A stretch of DNA of 16,439 nt from CAUUJV01 sp963545565 (GCA_963545565.1 CAUUJV010000018.1:1-16439), one strand, 5' to 3'; shown: positions 6,880 to 14,739, counted from the first letter of the stretch. Translations and numbers: made by a program. The notes: a model not told the origin generated them from the letters alone.

Positions 6880-8364
6880 CTATGCTAATTGAGCTGCCGC
6901 ATTGCGAACGTAGCTAGTCATATCTTCCACATTAATCACATCAGTAAAGCGGACTTCAGCATTTTCGAGAGCGCGCAGCTGCTGTGGGGCAGTAGTATCA
7001 GAGAACTTTGCAAGCACATCCATGCACTCGAAGTCACTTTCTGGAGTTTCCTGGCCCAGCGCCTGGAGCACAGCGCGTGGGAACTTATAAGGACTTGCAG
7101 TGCTGAGCAAAACGTGAGGAGCCATAGGAGTGCCCGCAACTTCGTTCATTACGTGATATCCGCATGCAGTGTGAGGGTCGATAACATAGCCATGAGCATC
7201 CCAGCAATCTTTGATGGCTGCTCGAACTTGATCTTCATCAGCCCAACCACATGCAAACATGCTACGAATCTTATCCATAATTTCTGAAGGAACCTCGTAA
7301 CGGCCAGCCTTAGCCAAATCATCCATCAAAGAAGAAATGAGCTCAGTGTCACCATCGGAGAAATAATAGAGCATGCGTTCTAAATTAGAGGAAATCAGAA
7401 TATCCATGCTTGGAGAAATCGTGGTAAAGAATTCACGATTACGGTCGTAAACACCAGTATTGATAAAATCACACAAAACGTTGTTTTTATCGCTCGCCAC
7501 AATAAGTTTACCCACAGGAAGACCCATGCGGGAAGCGTAATAGCCTGCAAGAATATCACCGAAGTTTCCTGTAGGAACAGTGAAATCTACTTCATTCCCG
7601 TTATTAATTTCTTGGCTAGCAAGAAGCTGAGCATAAGCAGCAAAGTAGTACACAACCTGTGGAACAAGCCTGCCAACATTAATAGAGTTTGCGCTAGAGA
7701 GCACGGTAGAGGAGTTAGTCTTAATCTGCGCAGCCAAATCTTTGTCTGCAAAAATATTCTTTACAGAGCTTTGTGCATCGTCAAAATTACCGCGTAAACC
7801 GCAGACTGCAACGTTTGTGCCGCGCTGTGTGACCATTTGCAAACGCTGAACTCCGCTAACCTTGCCCTCTGGGTAGAACACAGTGATACCAGTGCCTGGA
7901 ACGTCAGCGAATCCAGCTAAAGCTGCTTTACCGGTGTCACCGCTTGTAGCAGTAAGAATCATAATGCGCTCATCCTCATTGCCTGCAGCGGTCTTAGCCA
8001 TAAAACGAGGGAGAATTTGAAGAGCAACATCTTTAAAAGCACTTGTGGGGCCGTGGAAAAGCTCTAATACGTGGTCTGTGCCAAGCTCGCGAAGTGGGGT
8101 AATAGCTTCGTGAGCCCACTGAGAGCCGTAAGCTCCTTCGATGCATTCGCTAAGCTCTTCAGCAGTGAAGTCAGGGAGGAGAATACTCAAAACCTCGCGT
8201 GCAATCTCCTGATAAGTCTTTCCTGGAAGAGAAGCAATATCAATCTTCTGAGCGCCGAGTGAATCAGTGACGAACAGACCACCATCCGAAGCGATTCCTT
8301 GGCGAATTGCTTGCTTAGCAGTTATCTGATTAGTAGCGCTTCGAGTGCTGTGAAAAAGGTCCAC
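6880..8364 (-). CDS. thrC: Threonine synthase
   Basis: A 494-residue PLP enzyme making threonine from O-phosphohomoserine, the last step of the pathway. I start it at GTG 8364, not at the upstream ATG 8400, because GGAGG (complement of 8370-8374) lies five bases before the GTG and the product then opens VDLFHSTR, as expected for the family. Seen: the PLP-lysine context HGPTSAFKDVALQ (Lys111), phosphate-binding SGDTGKAALAGF at 141-152, and PTGNFGDILAGYYASRMG further on. The ~490-residue length fits the long threonine synthase type of corynebacteria, bifidobacteria and enterobacteria. It is alone on the minus strand between two rightward blocks; the other threonine genes are not in the window. 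The leader shows no clear T-box or threonine-rich leader peptide. Confidence 0.95.
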   Translation of the reverse strand: MDLFHSTRSATNQITAKQAIRQGIASDGGLFVTDSLGAQKIDIASLPGKTYQEIAREVLSILLPDFTAEELSECIEGAYGSQWAHEAITPLRELGTDHVLELFHGPTSAFKDVALQILPRFMAKTAAGNEDERIMILTATSGDTGKAALAGFADVPGTGITVFYPEGKVSGVQRLQMVTQRGTNVAVCGLRGNFDDAQSSVKNIFADKDLAAQIKTNSSTVLSSANSINVGRLVPQVVYYFAAYAQLLASQEINNGNEVDFTVPTGNFGDILAGYYASRMGLPVGKLIVASDKNNVLCDFINTGVYDRNREFFTTISPSMDILISSNLERMLYYFSDGDTELISSLMDDLAKAGRYEVPSEIMDKIRSMFACGWADEDQVRAAIKDCWDAHGYVIDPHTACGYHVMNEVAGTPMAPHVLLSTASPYKFPRAVLQALGQETPESDFECMDVLAKFSDTTAPQQLRALENAEVRFTDVINVEDMTSYVRNAAAQLA

Positions 8365-8453
8365 TGTTTCCTCCGTCTTGGCATATAAATCCTTACACAA
8401 AGTTTATAGGGAGGAGGTCACAAACATTTTTTGAAAATAAATATGAGGCTCAA

Positions 8454-8482
8454 TCAGTTTGCTTATACATAAATAAGACTGA
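8454..8482. other. Imperfect hairpin in the divergent thrC-proA spacer
   Basis: The spacer 8365-8549 is 185 bases between divergent genes and must hold promoters for both. TCAGT (8454-8458) pairs with ACTGA (8478-8482), and CTTAT (8462-8466) pairs with ATAAG (8473-8477), with a three-base bulge and a six-base loop. TTGAAA at 8431-8436 and TATACA at 8464-8469 resemble promoter boxes but their spacing is poor. It might be an operator or transcript hairpin. Confidence 0.3.
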
Positions 8483-8549
8483 GAAGAATGTTACTTGTGC
8501 TCACTCTATGAGTATTATAAAAGCAAACAATAAAGCAGGGAGCGGGCTT

Positions 8550-9890
8550 ATGGTTCAAGAAAATACTGCAGTCAATTCCGACGATGTCTTTGAGCAAGTG
8601 TGCCATATGGCAGACATTGCTAGGGAAGATCAGAGGCTGTTGGCTAAATCTACTCCCGCAGTGAAACAATCTTTGATTAACTCAATTGCCGATGCTCTTG
8701 CAGTGCGCGCAGATCGTATTGCAGCAGCGAATGCCCAAGATATGAAGGCTGCGAAGGCTGAAGGGATGTCTGAAAGTTTGCTCGATCGACTGCTTTTAGA
8801 TGCGAATCGTGTGGCAGCAAGCGCACAGGGTATGCGTAACGTGGCAGCATTAACTGATCCAATTGGAGAAGTAGTGAGTGGTCATAACCTCGATAACGGT
8901 ATGCGCCTTAACGAAACTCGCGTGCCGATGGGCGTTGTGGGAATGATTTATGAGGCTCGGCCAAATGTCACTATGGATGTTATTTCACTGTGCCTCAAAT
9001 CAGGTAATGCGGTAATGCTTCGTGGCGGGCATGCTGCTTTCAACACGAATCGTACCATTGTAGAAATTGTGCAGACCGCGTTGAAAGACAACGGTTTTGG
9101 CGTGAATCTTGTGACTACTGTTGACAACTTTGGCCGCATTGGTGCTCAGTCCATGATGCGCGCTCGCGGGCATATTGATGTGCTTGTTCCTCGCGGAAGC
9201 GCCTCCTTGATTAACTTTGTTTCTCAGAACGCTCTTGTCCCTGTGATTGAAACAGGGGCTGGAAATGTTCATGTTTATGTAGACGAAACGGCTGATTTTG
9301 GTAAGGCTGTAGATATTATTATCAACGCAAAAACTCAGCGTACAGGCGTATGCAATGCGGAAGAAAAGTTACTTGTGCATTCCAACATTGCCCAAGAATT
9401 CTTGCCAATTGTTGCTGATGAGCTTATCGCTCATAATGTTGAGCTACGGTGTGATGATCGTGCTTTTGCAATCTTGAGTGCATATGTATCTGAACATAAA
9501 ACGCAGATTGCTGGAAAAACTGCGGCGAAACCTCACATCGTTGAGGCTACAGATGCAGATTGGGACACAGAATACCTGGATCTCATTTTAGGAATTAAAG
9601 TTGTGGACAGTGCCGATGAAGCTATTGAACACATAAATGCTCATTCCACTCATCACACTGAAGCAATTGTGTCTGAAAATTATAGTGCGATTGAGTCGTT
9701 CACTCAGAAAGTCGATTCTGCAGTAGTGATGGTCAACGCTTCAACTAGATTTACCGATGGTTCAATATTTGGATTTGGTGCAGAACTTGGTATTTCCACT
9801 CAAAAACTGCATGCACGTGGACCAATGGGTTTGCGCGCATTGACTACCACTAAGTGGGTTGGGTTTGGAACTGGGCAGGTGCGCTCATGA
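8550..9890 (+). CDS. proA: Glutamate-5-semialdehyde dehydrogenase (gamma-glutamyl phosphate reductase)
   Basis: A 446-residue NADPH-dependent enzyme of proline synthesis, reducing glutamyl-5-phosphate to the semialdehyde. ATG 8550 is preferred over ATG 8508 because AGGGAG (8537-8542) lies seven bases upstream, while 8508 has no ribosome-binding site. Aldehyde-dehydrogenase landmarks: the substrate/cofactor region ETRVPMGVVGMIYEARPNVT, GSASLINFV, Glu234 in VIETGAGNVHVYVDE, the catalytic Cys268 in QRTGVCNAEEKLL, and the closing FGFGAELGISTQKLHARGPMG. The length is slightly above the 417 of E. coli ProA. The partner kinase proB is not in the window. The stop overlaps the next start as ATGA. Confidence 0.95.
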   Translation: MVQENTAVNSDDVFEQVCHMADIAREDQRLLAKSTPAVKQSLINSIADALAVRADRIAAANAQDMKAAKAEGMSESLLDRLLLDANRVAASAQGMRNVAALTDPIGEVVSGHNLDNGMRLNETRVPMGVVGMIYEARPNVTMDVISLCLKSGNAVMLRGGHAAFNTNRTIVEIVQTALKDNGFGVNLVTTVDNFGRIGAQSMMRARGHIDVLVPRGSASLINFVSQNALVPVIETGAGNVHVYVDETADFGKAVDIIINAKTQRTGVCNAEEKLLVHSNIAQEFLPIVADELIAHNVELRCDDRAFAILSAYVSEHKTQIAGKTAAKPHIVEATDADWDTEYLDLILGIKVVDSADEAIEHINAHSTHHTEAIVSENYSAIESFTQKVDSAVVMVNASTRFTDGSIFGFGAELGISTQKLHARGPMGLRALTTTKWVGFGTGQVRS

Positions 9891-10447
9891 GCTACTCCTC
9901 TTCGCAAATTGCACAAAGTGAAATAGATAATCCCAAACTCTGGTTACGCATTGTTTCAGAGCGGCTAAGCACAGTGCGCTACGTATTTCTTGTCAGTATT
10001 GAAGATGGGATTCCAACGGTTGAGCATCGCAGTGCCCTTGAATATGCTGACGCGGTGCTAATTGGCTGGCCTGAGGCAGATGACCGCGATGTGCATATAT
10101 TGAACGATGAGCAGCGTATAAACGTCTCTACTCAAATTGAGAATTGCGAAAAACGCATTGAAACGTTTATCAAGGCTGAGCGTGAACAAAATAGCGATGT
10201 AATGTCAGATTCCCTCATTCGTATCAGTGAGTGTGTTGCCAATGTTCGTAAGGAATATCAGCCTGATTTTCCGCTTCCTACTTTTGCTGAAATTCGTCGA
10301 TATGTGGAATCTGAATGGTCAGAAGACATGGATCGCATTGAGGCAGACGCTCAAGAGTATGAACAGTCCATTCAATCAGGTGAGGGCGGCACAACTGCTC
10401 AAAAATTAGCAGAGCACACGGGAGAAAACCCACAATCGTTAGTATGA
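9887..10447 (+). CDS. Uncharacterised 186-residue protein between proA and nadD
   Basis: I do not recognise a family. The start ATG 9887 overlaps the proA stop (ATGA), and the stop overlaps the nadD start (ATGA), so it is embedded in a tightly coupled operon; a frame extending upstream to 9854 lies within proA. The protein is soluble and acidic, with no signal or membrane segment. The first 70 residues look mixed alpha/beta (RLSTVRYVFLVSIEDGIPTVEH, YADAVLIGWPEADDRDV); residues about 80-150 look helical and charged (ENCEKRIETFIKAEREQ). The tail (about 165-186) is polar. The order proA-this-nadD is familiar to me from bifidobacteria, where the gene is also annotated as hypothetical. Base composition is like its neighbours. 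Confidence 0.82.
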   Translation: MSYSSSQIAQSEIDNPKLWLRIVSERLSTVRYVFLVSIEDGIPTVEHRSALEYADAVLIGWPEADDRDVHILNDEQRINVSTQIENCEKRIETFIKAEREQNSDVMSDSLIRISECVANVRKEYQPDFPLPTFAEIRRYVESEWSEDMDRIEADAQEYEQSIQSGEGGTTAQKLAEHTGENPQSLV

Positions 10448-11142
10448 GTATGAGCAATTCTTTTGAAACACCTATTCGCAGCATGTCTGAGCTTAGTCAA
10501 GTGAGTGAACCAGCTGCTCGTCGTAAGCGTTTATCGTCGCGAGGAAATGATCATAAGCGTGAATGTATCGGCATAATGGGTGGCACGTTTGACCCTATTC
10601 ACAATGGCCATTTAGTGGCAGCGTCTGAAGTAGCGTGGGTATACGACCTTGATGAAGTAATTTTTGTTCCGACAGGTCGACCGGCATTTAAGCTGGATAA
10701 AAAAGTTACAAACGCTGAAGATCGCTATCTAATGACGGTGATTGCAACAGCTTCAAACCCGCGGTTCACTGTGTCTCGCGTAGATATTGAGCGTCCAGGA
10801 GTGACGTATACCGTTGACACACTGCGCGATATTCATAAGTCGCGTCCTCAAGCAGACCTTTTCTTTATCACCGGTGCTGATGCATTGGCAGAAATTATGA
10901 AATGGAAAGATGCTGACGAGATGTGGGAAATTGCTCACTTTGTGGGCGTCTCTCGACCGGGTTATTCTGTGAATTTAAGTGCGGCGGGTGTGCCTCGGCA
11001 AGCAGCTGATACTATCGAGATTCCTGCTTTGGCGATTTCATCCACTGATATTCGCAGGCGCTCTCGTAACGGTGAGCCAGTGTGGTACCTCGTTCCAGAC
11101 GGCGTGGTGCAATATATCGACAAGCATGGGCTTTATATTTAG
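10444..11142 (+). CDS. nadD: Nicotinate-nucleotide adenylyltransferase
   Basis: A 232-residue enzyme converting nicotinate mononucleotide and ATP to deamido-NAD, the step before NAD synthetase. The nucleotidyltransferase signature GIMGGTFDPIHNGHL is at residues 43-57, followed by EVIFVPTGRPAFK, ITGADALAEIMKW and the closing ISSTDIRRR motif. About 40 residues precede the core, longer than in many NadD proteins; ATG 10450 is a close alternative start. Start 10444 overlaps the previous stop (ATGA). The stop TAG (11140-11142) lies inside the palindrome TTTAGCTAAA (11138-11147). With nadK in the same window, two NAD(P) genes lie about 6 kb apart. The downstream gene prs makes PRPP, which NAD synthesis also uses. 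Confidence 0.95.
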   Translation: MSMSNSFETPIRSMSELSQVSEPAARRKRLSSRGNDHKRECIGIMGGTFDPIHNGHLVAASEVAWVYDLDEVIFVPTGRPAFKLDKKVTNAEDRYLMTVIATASNPRFTVSRVDIERPGVTYTVDTLRDIHKSRPQADLFFITGADALAEIMKWKDADEMWEIAHFVGVSRPGYSVNLSAAGVPRQAADTIEIPALAISSTDIRRRSRNGEPVWYLVPDGVVQYIDKHGLYI

Positions 11143-11160
11143 CTAAAAATCTGCATTTAG

Positions 11161-11234
11161 TGGAGTGTCATCTGTCAGCTCCAACAGTTAACATTTATCA
11201 TGTTCCTCTTCACAATACGGTTGGAGCTATAGTG
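11161..11234 (+). promoter_or_regulatory. Candidate RNA switch covering the prs ribosome-binding site
   Basis: AGCTCCAAC (11177-11185) is perfectly complementary to GTTGGAGCT (11220-11228), which contains the prs Shine-Dalgarno GGAG (11223-11226) five bases before the GTG start. The same CTCCA segment (11179-11183) can instead pair with TGGAG just upstream (11161-11165), freeing the ribosome-binding site. The two stems cannot form together. The pairing is seen in the sequence; the regulatory role is inference. Confidence 0.45.
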
Positions 11235-12245
11235 AGTGCAATTCTCGAAGGTACACCTGATAAACGTCTAGTACTTGTGGCTGGAAGGTCGCACCCAAAG
11301 CTTGCTGCAGATGTTGCGAACCAGCTTGGTATTGATGTACTCGAAACCACGGCATACGATTTTGCGAGCGGCGAGATGTATGTTCGTTACACTCAATCAG
11401 TTCGCGGTGCCGATGTGTATGTGCTACAGGCTCATTCCGAACCAATAAATAACTGGATTATGGAACAGCTCATCATGATTGATGCGTTGAAGCGTGCTTC
11501 TGCTGGGTCTATCACTGCTATTTGCCCGATGATGGGTTATGCTCGCCAAGACAAAAAGCATCTTGGTCGTGAACCTATTTCTTCTCGCCTTATTTTTGAT
11601 CTTTTCCGTACTGCGGGTGCAGACCGCATCATGTCTGTTGACTTGCATGCAGCACAGTCTCAAGGCTTTTTCGATGGGCCAGTAGACCATCTACAGGCAA
11701 TGCCCGTGCTCGTTGAGTATGTTCGTACTCGCGTTGATCTTAGCAATGTTGCAGTCGTTTCCCCAGATGCAGGTCGTATTCGAGTAGCAGAGCAGTGGTC
11801 AGCTCAGTTGGGCGGCGGCCCACTTGCGTTTGTACACAAAACTCGTGATATCAATCGTCCTAACCATGCTGTGGCAAACCGAGTTGTTGGCGATGTTGAA
11901 GGTAAAGATTGCGTTCTTGTTGATGACTTAATTGATACTGCAGGAACTATTTGCGAAGCTTGCAATGTTGTGCTTAAGGCTGGTGCAAAGTCTGTGATTG
12001 TTGTGGCAACACACGGTGTGCTTTCCAACCCTGCTACTGAGCGCTTGAAGAACTGCGGAGCTCGCGAGGTTGTTGTAACCGACACTGTTCCTATTCCAGA
12101 AGAAAAGCGTTGGGATGGTTTGACAGTTCTTTCTATTGCACCTCTTATTGCAGGTGCTATGAAGGAAGTCTTCCAAGATGGTTCTGTAGCTCATCTTTTC
12201 GCTCACTATCCTTCCTATCACGGAGCTGAAATCCCTCGCGGATAG
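11232..12245 (+). CDS. prs: Ribose-phosphate pyrophosphokinase (PRPP synthase)
   Basis: A 337-residue enzyme making PRPP from ribose-5-phosphate and ATP for purine, pyrimidine, His, Trp and NAD synthesis. I choose GTG 11232, giving VSAILEGTPDKRL, because GGAG lies five bases upstream and PRPP synthases begin near here; the open frame extends back to 11082 inside nadD but that part does not look like the family. Seen: FASGEMYVR near 44-52, the signature MGYARQDKKHLGREPIS at 101-117, the flexible-loop region HKTRD near 202-206, and the PRPP-binding loop VLVDDLIDTAGTI at 228-240. The spacing from nadD is 89 bases. The C-terminus resembles the actinobacterial form. Confidence 0.94.
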   Translation: MSAILEGTPDKRLVLVAGRSHPKLAADVANQLGIDVLETTAYDFASGEMYVRYTQSVRGADVYVLQAHSEPINNWIMEQLIMIDALKRASAGSITAICPMMGYARQDKKHLGREPISSRLIFDLFRTAGADRIMSVDLHAAQSQGFFDGPVDHLQAMPVLVEYVRTRVDLSNVAVVSPDAGRIRVAEQWSAQLGGGPLAFVHKTRDINRPNHAVANRVVGDVEGKDCVLVDDLIDTAGTICEACNVVLKAGAKSVIVVATHGVLSNPATERLKNCGAREVVVTDTVPIPEEKRWDGLTVLSIAPLIAGAMKEVFQDGSVAHLFAHYPSYHGAEIPRG

Positions 12246-12366
12246 ACTGATTTTTCAGCCGTGTCTCATGTTTTAGCTGAATGTAGCGTGTCATCTGGTA
12301 TGCTATTCATGGCTCATGTGAAATGCGTATGAGTAAATACTGCTAAGGTATGTGATAATTTAATTC

Positions 12367-12390
12367 TTGATGAGGTTTAATTCTCATCAA
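12367..12390 (+). other. Perfect 8-bp hairpin directly before tRNA-Gln
   Basis: TTGATGAG (12367-12374) pairs perfectly with CTCATCAA (12383-12390) around an eight-base loop, ending one base before the tRNA 5' end. GATAAT at 12354-12359 is a possible -10 box (preceded by TG at 12351-12352), which would put this hairpin in the tRNA leader. There is no T tract, so it does not look like a normal prs terminator. The rest of the 146-base prs-tRNA spacer shows only a weak TTCAGC/GCTGAA repeat (12254-12281). Confidence 0.45.
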
Positions 12391-12391
12391 T

Positions 12392-12462
12392 TCCCCCATG
12401 GTGTAATGGCAGCACACGGGTCTTTGGAACCCTTAGTCTTGGTTCGAATCCAGGTGGGGGAG
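12392..12462 (+). tRNA. tRNA-Gln (anticodon TTG)
   Basis: A 71-base cloverleaf. The acceptor stem TCCCCCA (12392-12398) pairs with TGGGGGA (12455-12461), and the discriminator base is G. The D arm starts GGTG and closes with GCAC; the anticodon arm is CGGGT-CTTTGGA-ACCCT with anticodon TTG; the T arm is CTTGG-TTCGAAT-CCAGG. The first anticodon-stem pair is C27 against U43, a mismatch; the other pairs hold. CCA is not encoded. It reads glutamine CAA, and by wobble CAG. It lies between prs and the NagD-like gene, close to glmU. Confidence 0.95.
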
Positions 12463-12548
12463 CTGCATGAATGTGCCGGTGGCCATAAAGAGGGTCGTCA
12501 GGTCGCCGGTTAGGATGTCGACGGCAATTGAAAGGACGACGTAAAATA
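12463..12548 (+). other. GC-rich self-complementary spacer between tRNA-Gln and the HAD-glmU genes
   Basis: Positions 12473-12526 contain 34 G/C of 54, clearly above the surrounding AT-rich DNA. CCGGTGGCC (12476-12484) pairs over nine positions (two G-U) with GGTCGCCGG (12501-12509). GCCG (12505-12508) can instead pair with CGGC (12522-12525), and GTCGTC (12494-12499) with GACGAC (12535-12540), which touches the AAAGGA ribosome-binding site (12531-12536). No open frame of note. It may be a leader RNA or attenuator; unproven. Confidence 0.5.
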
Positions 12549-13346
12549 ATGACAACAAAACGTATCGAAACATGGCTCACCGATATGGATGGTGTGCTTG
12601 TTCATGAAAATAAAGCACTTCCTGGAGCGGCTGAATTCATTCAGGCCCTTCGCGATAATAATCGTAGATTTCTCGTTTTAACTAACAATCCAATGTATAC
12701 GCCTAGGGATTTGTCTGCTCGCTTGCAGCGCAGTGGAATAGATGTTCCTGAAGACTATATTTGGACGTCGGCGTTGGCTACCGCCCAGTTTGTTTCCAGT
12801 ACAATCCCTCATGGATCTGCTTACGTGATTGGTGAAGCTGGGTTGACAACTGCTTTGCATGAAGCGGGATATATTCTTTCTGATAGCAATCCTGATTACG
12901 TAATTTTGGGTGAAACACGCACTTATTCCTTTGAAGCTATTACAACCGCAAGTCGCTTAATTCTTGGTGGAGCACGTTTTATCTGCACAAACCCAGATGC
13001 TTCAGGTCCGAGCCCACAGGGTATCTTGCCATCCACTGGTGCTGTTGCTTCATTGATCACTAAGGCCACTGGCCGTGAACCATACTTTATCGGTAAGCCA
13101 AATCCTATTATGTTCCGCACTGCGTTAAACCGTGTGGGTGGGCATTCAGAGACCACAGCAATGATTGGTGACCGCATGGATACCGATGTAATTGCAGGCG
13201 TAGAAGCAGGCTTGAATACATTCTTGGTTTTGAGCGGTGTAACGTCTCAAAACGAGGTTGAAAACTTCCCATTCCGTCCTAATAAGGTTGTGGATGGCAT
13301 TGGCGATTTAATCGATATTGCGCAAACTGGAGAGGCAGAACTCTAA
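12549..13346 (+). CDS. HAD superfamily hydrolase, NagD-like (subclass IIA)
   Basis: A predicted cytoplasmic phosphatase of 265 residues; NagD in E. coli acts on nucleoside monophosphates, but the substrate here is unknown. ATG 12549 is chosen; AAAGGA at 12531-12536 is 12 bases upstream, somewhat far, and a TTG at 12528 is a less likely alternative. Motif I is LTDMDGVLVH (Asp12, Asp14); the motif II region is LTNNPMYTPRDL; motif III Lys is in FIGKPNPIMF; motif IV is IGDRMDTDVIAGVEAG. The size is normal for the family and lacks the long C-terminal part of the related HAD protein at 1930-3057. Its stop is immediately followed by the glmU ATG. The sugar-nucleotide neighbour glmU might hint at substrate, but this is inference. 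Confidence 0.9.
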   Translation: MTTKRIETWLTDMDGVLVHENKALPGAAEFIQALRDNNRRFLVLTNNPMYTPRDLSARLQRSGIDVPEDYIWTSALATAQFVSSTIPHGSAYVIGEAGLTTALHEAGYILSDSNPDYVILGETRTYSFEAITTASRLILGGARFICTNPDASGPSPQGILPSTGAVASLITKATGREPYFIGKPNPIMFRTALNRVGGHSETTAMIGDRMDTDVIAGVEAGLNTFLVLSGVTSQNEVENFPFRPNKVVDGIGDLIDIAQTGEAEL

Positions 13347-14735
13347 ATGACACTTGATACTGCAATTATTCTTGCCGCAGGCGAGGGAACCCGCATGAAG
13401 TCGGATACTCCAAAAGTTCTGCATGAACTCGCAGGTAAGACGTTCTTGCAGCGTGTCATGATGAGTGTTAAAAATCTTGAGCCGGAAACACTCTCAGTAG
13501 TTGTGCGTTTTCAAGCTGAACGAGTGGCGAAGGCTGCCCTTTCATATGATGAAAAAGCTGTTATCGTAAATCAGGATGAAATATCTGGAACTGGTCGTGC
13601 AGTACAGTGTGCAGTTGATGATCTAGATAAGCGCAATGCTTTCAAAGGCTCCGTGCTCATTGCGGCATCTGACATGCCTTTGCTTGACGCTGCTACTTTG
13701 AATAGTTTGCTTGATTTCCATCGTTCCAGCTCAAATGCAGCAACTGTTCTTACCACTACGCTGGAGAATCCATTTGGCTATGGACGTATTATTCGCCAGT
13801 CTGATGGGAACCTACTTCGTATCGTTGAACAAAAAGACGCAAATGCAAGCGAACTTGAAGTGCATGAAGTGAACACTTCTGTATACGTTTTTGAAGCTGA
13901 AGTTTTGCGCAGGGCTATTGCTGGTCTAAATCAGAACAATGCACAAGGCGAATTCTACTTAACTGATGCATTAGAAGCAGCGCGCACAATCGGCCAGGTT
14001 GGTGCTTTCCAAGCTCCAGACTCTTTGGCAGTTGAAGGCGTGAATGATCGTGTGCAGCTTGCCCATCTTGCAAAGAGCCATAATCAGCGTATCTGCGAGC
14101 AATGGATGCGTGAAGGCGTAACTATTCTCGATCCAGAAACAACATGGATTGAAGATGATGTTACTATCGAGCATGATGCACAGATTTTGCCAGGAAGCTA
14201 TTTGAGGGGCACAAGCACTATTGCAGCTCATGCGGTTATTGGGCCAGACACAACCCTCATAAATGCAACCATTGATGAATATGCATCAGTTGAGCGTTCA
14301 CGTGTAGAGAGCACTCATATTGGAGCAAAGGCGAATATTGGCCCATGGACTTATTTGCGCCCAGGTAACGATTTAGGCGCAGGTTCTAAAGCTGGTGCAT
14401 ACGTTGAAATGAAGAAATCTACGATCGGTGAAGGCACCAAGGTTCCGCATCTTTCGTATGTCGGCGATTCTACTATTGGCGATAATACTAATATTGGTGG
14501 CGGCACAATTACTGCAAATTATGATGGTGTTCACAAGCATCATACGAGCGTCGGCTCTGGTGTTCATATTGGCGCGGGAAATATGCTCGTAGCCCCTGTA
14601 GAAGTAGGTAATAACGTTACTTCGGGTGCAGGCTCTGTTATCCGTCATACAGTTCCAGATGATGCCATGGTTTACTCCGAAAATACTCAGCATAATGTTG
14701 AAAATTGGAAGCCCTCTTGGGAACGCTCAGAGTAA
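13347..14735 (+). CDS. glmU: Bifunctional GlmU: GlcNAc-1-P uridyltransferase / glucosamine-1-P acetyltransferase
   Basis: A 462-residue cytoplasmic enzyme making UDP-GlcNAc for peptidoglycan. The N-terminal pyrophosphorylase shows LAAGEGTRMKSDTPKVLHEL (residues 9-28), SGTGRAVQCAV and ASDMPLL. The C-terminal left-handed beta-helix has hexapeptide repeats from about residue 250 on, with RPGNDLGAGSKAGAYVEMKK, the likely catalytic His368 in KVPHLSYVGD, and NIGGGTITANYDG. The length is normal; both halves are intact. The start ATG 13347 directly abuts the HAD stop codon, with GGAGAGG at 13329-13335. In M. tuberculosis glmU and prsA are also adjacent, which agrees with prs lying close upstream here. 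Confidence 0.96.
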   Translation: MTLDTAIILAAGEGTRMKSDTPKVLHELAGKTFLQRVMMSVKNLEPETLSVVVRFQAERVAKAALSYDEKAVIVNQDEISGTGRAVQCAVDDLDKRNAFKGSVLIAASDMPLLDAATLNSLLDFHRSSSNAATVLTTTLENPFGYGRIIRQSDGNLLRIVEQKDANASELEVHEVNTSVYVFEAEVLRRAIAGLNQNNAQGEFYLTDALEAARTIGQVGAFQAPDSLAVEGVNDRVQLAHLAKSHNQRICEQWMREGVTILDPETTWIEDDVTIEHDAQILPGSYLRGTSTIAAHAVIGPDTTLINATIDEYASVERSRVESTHIGAKANIGPWTYLRPGNDLGAGSKAGAYVEMKKSTIGEGTKVPHLSYVGDSTIGDNTNIGGGTITANYDGVHKHHTSVGSGVHIGAGNMLVAPVEVGNNVTSGAGSVIRHTVPDDAMVYSENTQHNVENWKPSWERSE

Positions 14736-14739
14736 CTAG

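Noticed and set aside
6889..7287. 132-residue plus-strand frame inside thrC
   Set aside because: It lies opposite conserved thrC sequence; the product resembles no family and lacks a ribosome-binding site.
8409..8417. Strong Shine-Dalgarno-like GGGAGGAGG on the plus strand in the thrC-proA spacer
   Set aside because: No start codon at suitable spacing and no open frame follows; it is probably incidental.
8404..8427. Seven-codon mini-frame (MFVTSSL) in the thrC leader as an attenuator peptide
   Set aside because: It has one Thr codon only, no ribosome-binding site before it, and no terminator/antiterminator pair was found after it.
11082..11231. Longer N-terminus of prs starting inside nadD
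   Set aside because: The extra 50 residues overlap nadD in another frame and do not resemble PRPP synthase; GTG 11232 has its own ribosome-binding site.
12392..12462. tRNA-Gln as an integration site for a mobile element
   Set aside because: No integrase, no repeat of the tRNA 3' end and no foreign-looking genes nearby; the downstream genes are core.
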